DNA from: Babesia bovis T2Bo
Lineage: Eukaryota > Apicomplexa > Aconoidasida > Piroplasmida > Babesiidae
Length of the DNA: 64,000 nucleotides
NCBI RefSeq assembly: GCF_000165395.2
Contig: NC_010575.1
Location: forward strand, 1,287,001-1,351,000
Direction: 5' to 3'
The notes beneath the pieces are model-generated. The model had not been told where the DNA came from. It was given only the letters and a program-made list of their open reading frames with translations, and did no database searches. Shown here piece after piece: positions 22,608-33,041 of the stretch; positions within the stretch are counted from its first letter, which is position 1, and the number at the start of each line of letters is the position of its first letter. Made by a program: the position numbers and the translations under genes.

Positions 22608-25600
22608 ATGGCCGCCTCAATCACTTTCACGCCGAAGGCGTCCCTGACTGACGCTCCCACCAACCTGAAGGAGGCCATTGACTGGGTCCTGAGGGTTACT
22701 GGTAAGGATGGTAAGAAGAACGTGGCGGCGAAGCAGTCGCCGCCAGCAAGCACTAGTAATGGCCCCCGTAAGTCAATAGCACTAACACTAGCTCCCACAC
22801 GACCACACAGACTGTCTGTGCTACTTGGCCAAGGCAGTGAAGGACCTACTGTACGACGCCAGGTGCCCGGGGTCCCCTGGTCCTAGCCCTAAGAGGAACT
22901 GGGACGACATACTCCTACTAGAAGAACAGTCCATAGTCAACCCAGTGCTAGAGGACCTGGGACTCCTTAGTGGTGAGAGTGGTACTGTGAGTACCACCTT
23001 TACTAATGCTGGTGGCACCGAGGTCATAAGGACACTGATAGACCAGTTGGCACTGGGACTACAGAAGTGGGTTGGGTGGCAGGAAGGGGAAGTGGATAAG
23101 TGTTGTCTTAAGGGAACAGAGGGTATAGGGAAGAAGTGTGATTGTCAAGGTGGTGGTGGTGGTGGTAACTGTTGTAGTACCGGTGTTCCTAGTACTCCTT
23201 GTCATCAGTGTAGCACGTGTGGTACCAGTGCCACTGGCCACAAATGCTACCAGTCGGCCTACTGCAAAAAGACTGGATCTTCTGGTGCTCCCAGTAGTCC
23301 CCCTGAAGGACAATACTACTGGCCCACCCTATCCAGTGACTCCACTAAGGTCCACCTCCTGGCCCGTATTTTCCTAGGGTCAGTATGTCTCATCTGGAGT
23401 GGACTCAGTCAGTTGGGGTTCCTAACAGCGAAGGGGACTGGTGGCACAGAGAGGTGGAGGGAGAAAACATTGACTAGTGAGAGTGCTGGTCTCGGCTCAT
23501 TCATGGCGGCCATGGGCTACGACCTGGATAGGTTGAATAAAGGGAAAGGTGGAGCATTTTTACAAGAACTTTTGAAAGGAGATAAACCTGATAAAAATGT
23601 CATAAAGTGGCAGGAATTCAAGAATGGTAATGCTAGTTCTAGTAAGTCCACCTCCTCTGTAGTACCAATGTACCCTAGAGAGTGTAGCTGAGTACTACAG
23701 CAGTATCTATAGTACTGCACAGAGTGCTGCCAAGGACAAGAGTACTGAAGACATTTGTAAGGAGTACCCCCTATTGGTACTCCACATCCTGGCCAGTGGG
23801 TACTTCAGGGCAGGCAGTGCCGGGGCCAATAAAGTGACGCCGGCGAAGCCGGCCACTAGTGATACCAAGAAAGAGACTCCCTCTCTTAGGAAACCACGCA
23901 CTATCCGTGAGATCCTATACTGGCTTAGTGCATTGCCCTATAGTCAGGGGTACAAGGCACTGGTAGAGAGGATGCAAGGAAAGATGGAGAGTGACACACT
24001 CACACTAGAGGGTACTACCAGTGGTGGCAGTACCACCCTCAAGAAAGACTGTATTACCCACTACCTACTGGCCGCCTGTGGCTACTGCCCACTGGTCCTC
24101 ATCGGTATCCAGGGGACCATAGAAAAGGAAGTGACGAATACAGGCAGTGCTGCGACAGGTAAGTACATTAGTCTAGTGCTATATATAAGGGCGCCAGGGG
24201 CGCAACAGTGCCCTAGGGGTAGTCATGTGGACTAATGGTGTAGTAGGTGCCGGAGGAGTTGCTGCTGGTGCTGACAAGAGGTGCAAACAACATAAGGAAG
24301 ACCGTAATCACAGATGCGATCCTAAAAATATAAAGGAACACGCATCAGATACTTCTGGACAGTCATCAGCATCTTCCGCCAACGGAGAACTCCAGGCCGG
24401 CCAAGTCTGCTACGGCGGGTACCACCTGGAAGTGTCCTCCTTTGGTAAGTACCCTAGTAGCACCAGTCAGTGACACTACGTGTAGGCCCCCTCCATGGGA
24501 TGTACGCCAATGGGTTATATGGGTTTGACATGGACCTTTCGGCCGCCCAGTGCCTGGACCAACTGAGGGTATATGTCTACCACTGCTTCTACCAGCTCTA
24601 TTTCCTGAGGAAGCAGTGTGGAGCGGGCGCGATAGCGGCCGTAGGAGGAGGAGGGAGCTCAGTAGTGCTGGGCTGGAAGAGTTGTAGGTATGGTAGTGGA
24701 GTTGGTACCACCAGTACTACCAGATGGATATGTCAAGGTGAGTAACATGATAATATGCGCGCCACAATAGTCATATGGATTAATAATGTAGTAGGTACGG
24801 GAAGCAATGGAAATGACCACAGCAAGAATTGTGGATTACAGAATGCAGCAGGTAGTGGTACAGGCTCAGGTTCACCGCTTATGGCATTTCTGTGTGATAC
24901 AGTGACTGGGTTGCATTGTGGAATGACGACCGGCAAAGATCTGAATAGCGGTAAACAGGATTATCCTTCCATCGAGGACCACCTAGAAGCCAAGGAAACT
25001 TCTCCTTTGGGACATTTCGGCAAACCGCCTATGCACTGCCCTGTTCCAATGGGATGGAGCAAGGATGTCACAGGCAGTGGAGCGAACAGAGTGAATCACT
25101 TTAAGGGTAAGTAATAGGGCTATAGTAATCACAGTGACTCATGGTATGCACAGATTTGAAAGACACGCACAAGACAGGGACACTGACAGGAGGTACGTCC
25201 CACCCTAGTTATATAAGGGCGCCTTTGGCAGTCACATGGACTAATCGTGTAGTAGGCCAAAGTCCTGGCACATATCCTGTCCACTGCACTGGGAATACAC
25301 TATCTTATCTCCTGGAGTACTATTGTGACCCAGTACACTGTCAAGGCACCCTAGTGGTACTACTGAGACTACTGGCATGTATTACTCCCACGGTGCCACG
25401 GACCCTGGGTGACCTCTTTGGGTTCTATTACTATATAGTCTACATTGGGGGATTTCAATCGTGGGATTTTAAACCGAATGGTCTATGGCATTTAATGAAA
25501 GGCGAATTAAATCAGGTTTCTCTCAATATGGGTAGTAGTAGTGGTGATAAAGTGATAAAGGCACTGGATAAGTTCAGTGGTGTTAGCGTTGATTCGGCAG

Positions 25601-26589
25601 ACATCCACTCTACCGTCATTGATGTCTCCCTAAGGACCTTATATAGTACTAATAACGGCCCATACTTATGCCCCCTCAGTGGCCAGCAGTATGGCCAGTT
25701 GAGTCCAGCGATGGCCGGGACCTACCTGTCATGGTTGGTCTATTTGATAGAGGGGTTCGAGGAGGGGCTGGATAAGTTGAAGGAGGAGTTCACGAAGGTG
25801 GATTGTAGGAATGATGGGTGTAAAAATGGTATGTTTCAGTGCTATATAGGGGCGCGCCGTATAGGTATAGAGGCGCCTTCGGCGCTACAATATCCGTTAC
25901 GGTGGCGCGCAACAATAGTTATATGGATTAATTGTGTAGTAGGTCCGGGAAGAAGTGCTGGATGTAGTGATAGTGGAGAGTGCCAAAAAGGATCCCATGG
26001 TGATCCATGTCCATCTGGTGGTGGTAGTGGAGGTGCTAATCAAGGAGTCTGTGGATGTGCCTCTGTCGTATCATGTACCGGGGTACTACCGGTGTTGTAC
26101 AGGTATGGCTTTGGGTATGGTGATGTAAAGGCGTTGCACAAGGATGGAGGTAAGTTGTAGTATAGTAGTATGGATAGTGTAGCTGTATAGTTGGCAAAAG
26201 TTCTATAAGGGCGCCTTCGGCGCAACTGTGCCCTAGGGGTATTAAATGGTGTAGTAGGTGATAGCAAGAAGTGTCACGACTTCCTGACTACACTGACAAA
26301 GGTCCTAAATGGTGACCACCTCAAGAAAGAGGGTGCCACTAGTGGCCTTCACTATGAAATCAATAAGCTCATCTACACCACCAGGCTCCCCTGGATCTTC
26401 GTGCTGACCTTGGCCTGGCTAGTAGCGGTAGTGTACCTGGCCTTTGGAGCCATATGGCCACTGGACTGGACACATATGAGGTCGCATTGTAGAGGATGGT
26501 TCAGGAAGGGCAGTCTGAGTCCATGGGAGGTACTGATGGTGGGCAAGAAGAAGGGGAGGGGTATATTGGAGTTCTTTGGTGGGAAGTAA
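22608..26589 (+). CDS. ves1beta: Variant erythrocyte surface antigen, ves1-beta type (VESA1b-like)
   Basis: Ten exons: 22608-22767, 22811-23641, 23688-24158, 24247-24444, 24486-24737, 24795-25106, 25154-25192, 25256-25828, 25943-26149 and 26258-26589. All nine introns are phase 1, and the spliced frame is open for about 1124 aa. Features shared with the alpha gene are the KEAIDWVLRVTG N-terminus, a Cys-rich stretch (about residues 150-210), TIREILYWLSALP, CPLVLIGIQG, CFYQLYFLRKQC and SCTGVLPVLYR. The C-terminal transmembrane helix and WPLDWTHMRSH juxtamembrane segment are almost identical to those of the alpha protein. The many-intron structure is typical of ves1-beta. In B. bovis the alpha and beta products form the surface antigen heterodimer. 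The donor choice at 23642 is the least certain junction; an alternative donor in the AAT-GGT codons just upstream also preserves the frame. Confidence 0.9.
24159..24246 (+). other. ves1-beta intron 3 with promoter-like palindrome
   Basis: An 88 bp phase-1 intron. It contains a TATATAAGGGCGCC element, a second GCGC half-site and a TGCCCTAGGGG segment, then a branch-point-like GGACTAAT and the 3' end TGTAGTAG before G. The same components recur in introns 25193-25255, 25829-25942 and 26150-26257, and in part in 24738-24794. Confidence 0.75.
25829..25942 (+). other. ves1-beta intron 8, largest palindrome-bearing intron
   Basis: A 114 bp phase-1 intron with CTATATAGGGGCGCGCC, a GGCGCCTTCGGCGC hairpin and a distal GGCGCGC. 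It closes with a GGATTAAT branch-point-like motif and TGTAGTAG. The GC-rich half-sites resemble those in the divergent promoter. The intron has no in-frame stop and is a multiple of three, so it would be called as coding if not recognised. Confidence 0.75.
26150..26257 (+). other. ves1-beta intron 9 with the same cassette
   Basis: A 108 bp ph-1 intron containing CTATAAGGGCGCC, then TTCGGCGC completing a hairpin, then TGCCCTAGGGG and the 3' end GGTGTAGTAG. Nearly the same block is present in intron 24159-24246. Intron 25193-25255 carries a shortened version. Confidence 0.75.
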
Positions 26590-27752
26590 TTGACAGGGGT
26601 ACTATAACAGTACTTGATTGGCACTACACGTGGTTAATATCCTTTTATACTTATGGCACTGTAATGTTTTAGTTCTATCATGCCTATGAAAGCGTTTTAG
26701 TGAATATATAGCTTTGGTTGATCCGTAGTCTATCGCAGAGATGACCACAGTGTAGATGATGTCTAGGAGAGTCAATCAATAGTGGAGTTAACTACAGTAG
26801 ATATAATCACTACTATAGATAACTCCAGTAGAAATAATTCCAAGACTCACCACGACATAGCTGGTACTGCAATACTGGTCATAACAGGTGCACATGAAAT
26901 AGCAACCCATGGACAGTATTGCTACACATTGTAGCACTCAGTTATAAAAGAGTTCCTGTAATGATTACATGGAATTCACAATGACATTCTAGAGAAATAA
27001 CTAATAGTGCTGGAAATGTGCCAAGGAACTACTATAATTTTACTGATAGCGTCAATACGGTTAGTGAATATTGACGTGATATGCACATTCCAATATGACA
27101 CCCCTGCCGTAGGACTAATCTATAACCCTGTGTCCGCTAATCAAACCACAACAGAACAACATGTCAACGTGTTTTTTGCTATAATCTGTACTCTGTATTA
27201 TACCATCAGGTATACTCTCACTACTGCACTTTTGAGATGTTTCTCCGGATACCACCTACACATCACATTAAATTGTGTCCAATATGGTGGTTACATTACT
27301 TATATTTGTTTCTTTTTTGTAAAAGGCTTATTTGAAGTTACGAGTCCAACGGTATGCTGGTGGCTTTCTTATAGCAAAGCAATGTGACTAATTCATTACC
27401 GTCTACTGGTTAAAAAGACAATAATAAAGTTGACTGTTCAGTAGCCATTCTAGACCACACCAATGCAGATCAAAGTCGCAAATAAACATGCCAATAAGTG
27501 CTATACGAACAGCTATGATGTTGTGATGCCCTGTATATGGCATTGGTTGGGCTAAAACCAGATATGGAGCGATGTTAGACCCTCTCATTGAATTACACAA
27601 TGTTGCCAAATCACTGAGATATAGTCGCTATTCACGTACAGCACTCTAGACAGCATTAACACTACAGTTTTGCCCATACACATCTACTACGATTGCTCTG
27701 GATGCTATATGTGTATCCATATATTAACAGTTTTGATTCCATTGAGCACGAA
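26590..27752. other. Intergenic region 3' of ves1-beta
   Basis: Region between the convergent ves1-beta-like and ABHD17-like genes. It includes a strong hairpin at 26784-26826. An open frame of about 124 codons at 27016-27387 starts with ATG and has several hydrophobic stretches, but its codon usage and composition look non-coding and no family is recognised. Confidence 0.5.
26784..26826. repeat. 17-bp imperfect inverted repeat downstream of ves1-beta
   Basis: Arms 26784-26800 and 26810-26826 pair at 15 of 17 positions with a 9-base loop. It lies about 195 bp after the ves1-beta stop codon. It may be a 3'-end or transcription-related structure, or a recombination relic. Function unknown. Confidence 0.6.
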
Positions 27753-29086
27753 TTAAGCGTTAGACGTCGTTCTTACTATAGCCTCGTTTACTATATCCGA
27801 TATGTCATCACTAGTAATGGCGTTGCTTTCGCATAAATCATGAAGCGAAGACTGAAAGCTTGTTTTGGAAACTTTGCGATTGACTTGACGGGTGCCATCA
27901 GATTGGGGACTGTCTAACAACGAACGTGCACTGTTTGGTCTACTTCCATCAGTTGCTGTTGGCTTCAAGATAGTTCTTTTTGACAGGTCAACATCCTTGA
28001 CAGCGACATAAGTGTTATCATTCATTGAGTAATTCCTGGAAAATATACGTCTGGCTGATCTATTATCGGATCGCGCTGAACAAATCTGCTTTTCGTGTCC
28101 ACCTCTAGCGTTACGTCTGTTGCGCTCCATTATTGTTTGACCACTAACTAGCTTTTGGCAGCTATAGAGACACCATTGAGGTAACTTGATATTTACTGGG
28201 CCTGTATTCCTGGAGAGACTCAAGGTGCTCAAAAATTTAGCAATGGGCACGCAAAGATCGTCGATGATAGAGTACATATTGTGCTTCGAATTCGGTTGGA
28301 AATCTGCCATCTTGATGTCACTTTTGTATGATTCATACAAGGTCTGTCCATGGTACACCGGTACTATTTCGTCAGCGAGACCATGGATGATCAATAGGGG
28401 CGTTTGAGGTCCCATATTAGCCAGTGACTTTTCAGTATCCCAGAAGTTGTTCACCAGCCAGGTACCCAACGCAAAATATTCCTCAATGATACGATGTATA
28501 GATATATATGGCGATTGCAAAATAACTCCGCCGCACTGTATCCCCCTTTTCTTGAATTCAGCAGCCAAAGCGGCCGCTGGACCTGTTCCTATAGATCTGC
28601 CAAAGAAGATAATAGAGTGAGGGTTTACTCCAAGTGACAACAGGAAATTGAAGGTTGCACGTACACGGCAGTTGATGAGTTCACCCGTTGCCACAGAAAC
28701 TTCTGGTGACACTCCATATCCAGGGTATTCCACCGCCAAAATGTTGACATTCAGTTCATGGGCGACTAGCCGTAACTCTGGCTTCACCTGGCCAATATCA
28801 CATGAGTTTCCTGGGAAATATATTACACACATGAATCAACATACCATGTAGATAGATCAATATCGTGTTAGAAGGTACAGGTGACGGTAGATAGAGCACA
28901 GGAAACGATCCAGGTGTCGGATTCCGGCTTCCCTCTGCATCATATCCAAACCGCTTTGGGATCCATATAAGCTCGTATAATTGGGATGTGTACTGTATAG
29001 ATGTTAAAAACAGCTTCATTGTCACTTACAGAGGGCGGTGGAGCTGGGAAAATAAATGAGTTGCCGATTGAAAGCGTTTGTCCCAT
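27753..29086 (-). CDS. ABHD17-like serine hydrolase, predicted N-myristoylated
   Basis: Three exons: 29086-29030, 28992-28845 and 28810-27753, with introns of 37 and 34 bp, giving about 420 aa. Alpha/beta hydrolase fold. The oxyanion-region HGNSCDIG follows a YLPSPVPSNTILIYL strand; the nucleophile Ser lies in GRSIGTG (about residue 141), the acid Asp in GLADEIVP (about 214) and the His in SKHNMY (about 245). This order and spacing match ABHD17/ABHD13-type enzymes, which remove palmitate from membrane proteins. The protein begins MGQTLS, a good N-myristoylation signal (Gly2, Ser6), suggesting membrane attachment. The last about 130 residues are a Ser/Arg-rich extension absent from human ABHD17. 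Substrate is unknown. Confidence 0.87.
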
Positions 29087-29412
29087 CTTGCTTTGTTAGT
29101 ACAAGTGTGTTGTATTGTTAAAATAAATTAGCGCGTATTTAGCGCAATAAGTACACGTGAAACATGGCGTGATACACGCTCAGATGTAGATTTCGAAACC
29201 TATGGGACTGGATGCTGTTGTGGAAAGTGGTCACGCAAGTGTGTCTACTCTGGGGGCCGTGCACATGGCGCTTGTTACTGTGGTCAACAATCACAGAACA
29301 GACGTTTTCACTAAGATGTAGCTACGCAGACTAAATTGTACGGTATGTGTGTATTTGAAATGGAACAAATACGGCAATGTGTAAAGGTGTGTGCCGATGT
29401 CAAGACACCTAT
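29087..29412. other. Intergenic region upstream of ABHD17-like gene
   Basis: Spacer between two minus-strand genes, probably the ABHD17-like promoter and 3' UTR of the thioredoxin-fold gene. No feature seen. Confidence 0.45.
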
Positions 29413-30657
29413 TCATAGTTCGTCATGTCTCGCGGAATCAATTGGCGCGAAATTAGGCAATTTATCACCCTTTACAAGGGTGAATCTTGCATCACCTCCT
29501 AGCACCTTTTCTAGCATCTCTTCAATACCCTTTCGTGTCACTGGTTCTTGGCCGTCGAATAGCATATAGCGCAGTCGTTTCTTAGGGTTGAAAATGACCA
29601 CCGATGGGAGTTCCCCTATCTGGTTGAACATTTCGGCAAATCCTTTTTCAGATTCAAGGTCCATCCACATCCATTTCCCTGTGAATTGGCCTGTGTACCT
29701 TGAGCTGAGGTCGATCATCATTTGGCGATCTTCGTTCGATATTTTACCGTTCACCATATAAATCACACAGAATCCATGTGACTTGTTGAAACAAATATCC
29801 ATGTGAGATTCTATTGTGAGTTGTGGCAGTTGGTCGTGTAACCACGGTTTTGATTTGGTGGCTTTGGTGTTACCAACATCATATCCACTTCCGAGCAGAA
29901 ATGTTTCGGCGTAGACGTTTAACCAATCGAACATGGATTGGTAATCAAATGTACCTTCAAAGCGGTCAACCTTGGTATCGGGTTTGATAACAATCAACGA
30001 AGGTAATGACTTGATTTTGTATCTTGTTTTAAGTTCAGGGTTCTCATCAACGTTGACGAAACCTAAAAGCAGTTTCTTGTCCATGGCCAAACTGAGTGCC
30101 TTGTACATGTAGTTAGGTCCAGTTTTATCACTAAATAGCAGTGCCTTTGGCATGGTTTCGAATTTGCCCATGAAATCCGGTAGTTTGCCGGAGTTAATGA
30201 TTTCAACCTGAGATGCAACATGTTTAACCAGTTCACGTTTGACTTTGGCACTGGTCAATTCACCACTGTAGTTATACGCAGGTACTGGCAATTTAGGATA
30301 GACACGAAGAATAGGCGTTTTGTAACCTGATCCTAATTCAGCTTCACAAATTGATTTGAGCGTTCTGTTACTGCAATCAATAGCAACAATGGTGAATATT
30401 CCCTTTAGGTCACGACTGACGACATCAATTTCCTTGTCAATCAACTTCTTAATCCCACTGTCAGAGGGTGTGTAGAAGAAGGCAGCGGTTGATGTGGTTT
30501 GCCTGGCTACTTTGACCTTTGCAACGAAGGTGGTCTCGTTGCCAACTTGTAACTCATGTTGCATGGGATCTACTAGCAAAGTTGCATTCGCAGTAAATGG
30601 TTGCAACAACGCAGCTAGCGTTGAGCAAAAGTGTAGCAACTTTAGATACACCTTCAT
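29413..30657 (-). CDS. ER thioredoxin-fold (PDI-like) protein lacking CxxC, with HDEL signal
   Basis: Single exon, 414 aa. The N-terminus is a signal peptide (basic MKVYLK followed by a hydrophobic core, cleavage near Ala24) and the C-terminus is RHDEL, a classical ER retention signal, so it resides in the ER lumen. The arrangement of strands resembles tandem thioredoxin domains: AAFFYTPSDSG at the first active-site position, a second VNVDENPELKTRYKIKSLPSLIVIK, and a third around GKWMWMDLES with LPSVVIFNP. The cis-proline loops are kept (SLPSL, LPSVV), but no CxxC active site is present; the first domain has TPSDSG where CGHC would be. It is therefore likely a chaperone-like or redox-inactive PDI relative. 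Exact subfamily unknown. Confidence 0.8.
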   Translation of the reverse strand: MKVYLKLLHFCSTLAALLQPFTANATLLVDPMQHELQVGNETTFVAKVKVARQTTSTAAFFYTPSDSGIKKLIDKEIDVVSRDLKGIFTIVAIDCSNRTLKSICEAELGSGYKTPILRVYPKLPVPAYNYSGELTSAKVKRELVKHVASQVEIINSGKLPDFMGKFETMPKALLFSDKTGPNYMYKALSLAMDKKLLLGFVNVDENPELKTRYKIKSLPSLIVIKPDTKVDRFEGTFDYQSMFDWLNVYAETFLLGSGYDVGNTKATKSKPWLHDQLPQLTIESHMDICFNKSHGFCVIYMVNGKISNEDRQMMIDLSSRYTGQFTGKWMWMDLESEKGFAEMFNQIGELPSVVIFNPKKRLRYMLFDGQEPVTRKGIEEMLEKVLGGDARFTLVKGDKLPNFAPIDSARHDEL

Positions 30658-31439
30658 CTTGAGTTCCGATGTCTCTTTAGGAGGGTGTATACCAACCGTT
30701 GACAGTGTCTATCCTACACAGGGGTGTTTAGGTGTACTGAAAGGACTATTTATATTAAAAAGCCCAATCGTCAGTAGAAAATACTACTGAGATGTGGAAC
30801 CGTCCCCCTTTAAAGAAGGCCAATAGGAGCAGGCGGTAACACTCCTCCGTGTTCCACTATACGTTTAACACATGCAGTCTATAGCACAAATTATGCTCAA
30901 TCTAAAATATACGGGGAATATTATGGGTGTATAATGTTTCTTGTTATATTTTAGGTTCTACGATATTGTAGGTGTGCCAGGTGCATCAGTGACCTGCAAA
31001 AGTAACGACACACTTTGGTAGTTTCATTAACATTTAGGTTATATTATACAAATACGAAAAGTGAGGGATATAGTTGCTTATCTCGTTTTTAGTACATTCT
31101 ACACATTTAGACAACACATTTGGTTCTGCTTCTGCCTTATACATTCCTCTTTATTGCGAATAGTATTTATTGCTGTTGTACACAGAGTTACCGGTAATAC
31201 TACTTGGTTATGGAGAAACGCTGAGGTGTTTCACTATGTAAACAAACATGTGCAACGCAGTTATTCATGTCTAGAACGGAGCCAGAGAATACTGCTTGTT
31301 TGGCAAATATGATATGTTTTTAATGACTATCTATTAAACACTGTTATGTGGTTATAATTTATAATTTTTGTCCCTGGTAAACCGAATACAGGTGTTTTGT
31401 GATGTACTTTAGATGCATTCACAGAAAAGGGCACCAGCA
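30658..31439. other. Intergenic region
   Basis: AT-rich spacer between two minus-strand genes. No supportable gene, RNA or repeat. Confidence 0.45.
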
Positions 31440-32669
31440 TTATTTTACGCTGTACCCCTCTGGCATTATGCACTTATTGTATAGTGGTATTTTCCCGTTT
31501 TTATGAAATAGAGCAAATTCTTCCACCAGCATCTGCAGAGTGATATCGTCCTCAATACTGGATTTTACACTATCGACAACATGGAGGCTGTTTGGCAACT
31601 TTTTATCATCACGTATACGTTCGGCGTACCATCCACCCTGGACCCACGTTCCATTGTCAAAATCGTAATCTGCCCTTCCATCATTCATGCTATTGATCAC
31701 GCTGTCTTTACGTGGTTTAACCTTTGGGATGAAAGTCCAAATTCTTGCGTCTGTGATCCAAGAACATTCCACGATAAGCTGGGTAATCTTGTTGCTAATA
31801 GCCATCGATAGTATATGTCGATATACTTCCCCGTATGGAGCCAAGTATTCATTATAGAACACGCGTGTGCCCTTTAACATTACGAACAGTTCAACCAACC
31901 TTGGTGTCTTATGTTCATCATACAGAACATCTACACTGAAATCAACGGTATTTAGATGCGGAGGTTTCCACTTCAGCAGCTTGTTGCACGTACCCGGTAA
32001 ATATGGTAACCTCACAGGAGTAAAAATGAGACCGTCACTTACGTGCGGCAACTGCTGTGCTAGATTTTCAATATGCGTGATGTGTGATATATCAAAGAAA
32101 TCCTTGAGGTATATGGTCAGTGGCGGCTTTGCATTTTGCGATTTAATTGACTTAGCATATGGTTGTATGACATCGGTATAGACAATCGATATTCTTTCGA
32201 GAAAGTTCAATTCCTTGAGTGATCTTCGTTGCACATATATACCGTCATAGCACATAAACCTTGGTTGCTGTGTCTCGATGCCATCTATTTCAACTGTATC
32301 CAATACGATTTCTCCATCCAAGAGTGTTATTTGTTGCGATTCTGTTAAGTTGCCACGTACTGGTAGCCTAACTGGCACGTGGTATACCCCCTCATCTCTT
32401 CCTATAAGATATATAGCACCAGAAGCAGCCAGCAACAGCGCCCTAATACCGTCTGTTTTTTCACATACAACATAGTCGCTACGGAAGAGAAGCTGCAGGT
32501 CATTCCGTGTTAACGATACCGGTTGTGCTCCTGGAAAGGTGTCATGCTTCCATCCTAAGAGTTGTCTCACCCTTTTCAGTACTTTATCTCGATCTTCTTC
32601 AATTTGTATACAATCTCCCGGCATGCGCATTAGCGACTTTGGTGCTACATCTGTTTCTGGCGTATCCAT
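31440..32669 (-). CDS. mRNA capping enzyme, GTP:RNA guanylyltransferase
   Basis: Single exon, 409 aa. Adds the GMP cap to the 5' end of nascent mRNA in the nucleus. Nucleotidyltransferase motifs are in order: motif I CEKTDGIR with the GMP-accepting Lys near residue 71, motif III/IIIa region LLDGEIVLD (about 120) and FMCYDGIYV, motif IV SDGLIF (about 213) and motif V LLKWKPP (about 233). The C-terminal OB-fold carries a motif VI-like RIRDDKKLPN. There is no triphosphatase domain, consistent with apicomplexans, which, like fungi, use a separate RNA triphosphatase. Confidence 0.93.
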   Translation of the reverse strand: MDTPETDVAPKSLMRMPGDCIQIEEDRDKVLKRVRQLLGWKHDTFPGAQPVSLTRNDLQLLFRSDYVVCEKTDGIRALLLAASGAIYLIGRDEGVYHVPVRLPVRGNLTESQQITLLDGEIVLDTVEIDGIETQQPRFMCYDGIYVQRRSLKELNFLERISIVYTDVIQPYAKSIKSQNAKPPLTIYLKDFFDISHITHIENLAQQLPHVSDGLIFTPVRLPYLPGTCNKLLKWKPPHLNTVDFSVDVLYDEHKTPRLVELFVMLKGTRVFYNEYLAPYGEVYRHILSMAISNKITQLIVECSWITDARIWTFIPKVKPRKDSVINSMNDGRADYDFDNGTWVQGGWYAERIRDDKKLPNSLHVVDSVKSSIEDDITLQMLVEEFALFHKNGKIPLYNKCIMPEGYSVK

Positions 32670-33041
32670 TTATATATACAATTGAGACTAGAGTTGCATC
32701 GTAGTATTACCACGGACATAACTGGATGGTTGCATCCTGTCTATCGCTCGTCTTTACCTTTTATTGAGGTTTTAATGTTATTATAATTGACCCTTGTATG
32801 TAATAGTTCAGAATTCAACGGACGAGAATCTTATTGTGTTATAACGCTGCTTGCACATTTCCTGTGGATGTGACTGGAGCGATCTATGTGCAGGCGTGGG
32901 ATGTGTATTGCCCAAGATAGCTACATGTTTACAATATATAAAACACTTGTTTATGAGGGTAGAATCATTTGGCTGTGCCAATGGCTTGGCTCATGTAACC
33001 TCTACGCATGGAAGCCCAGGTCTGAATGACGTTTGGTAATT
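32670..33041. other. Divergent intergenic region
   Basis: Shared upstream region of the capping enzyme (minus) and the ABC1-kinase fusion (plus). No particular element recognised. Confidence 0.45.

Noticed and set aside
22608..26589. ves1-beta as a pseudogene broken into fragments
   Set aside because: The apparent breaks are all resolved by GT-AG introns of the same phase, giving one continuous protein.
27016..27387. 124-codon open frame with hydrophobic stretches downstream of ves1-beta
   Set aside because: No family, non-coding composition and no neighbouring exons; could at most be a lineage-specific small ORF.
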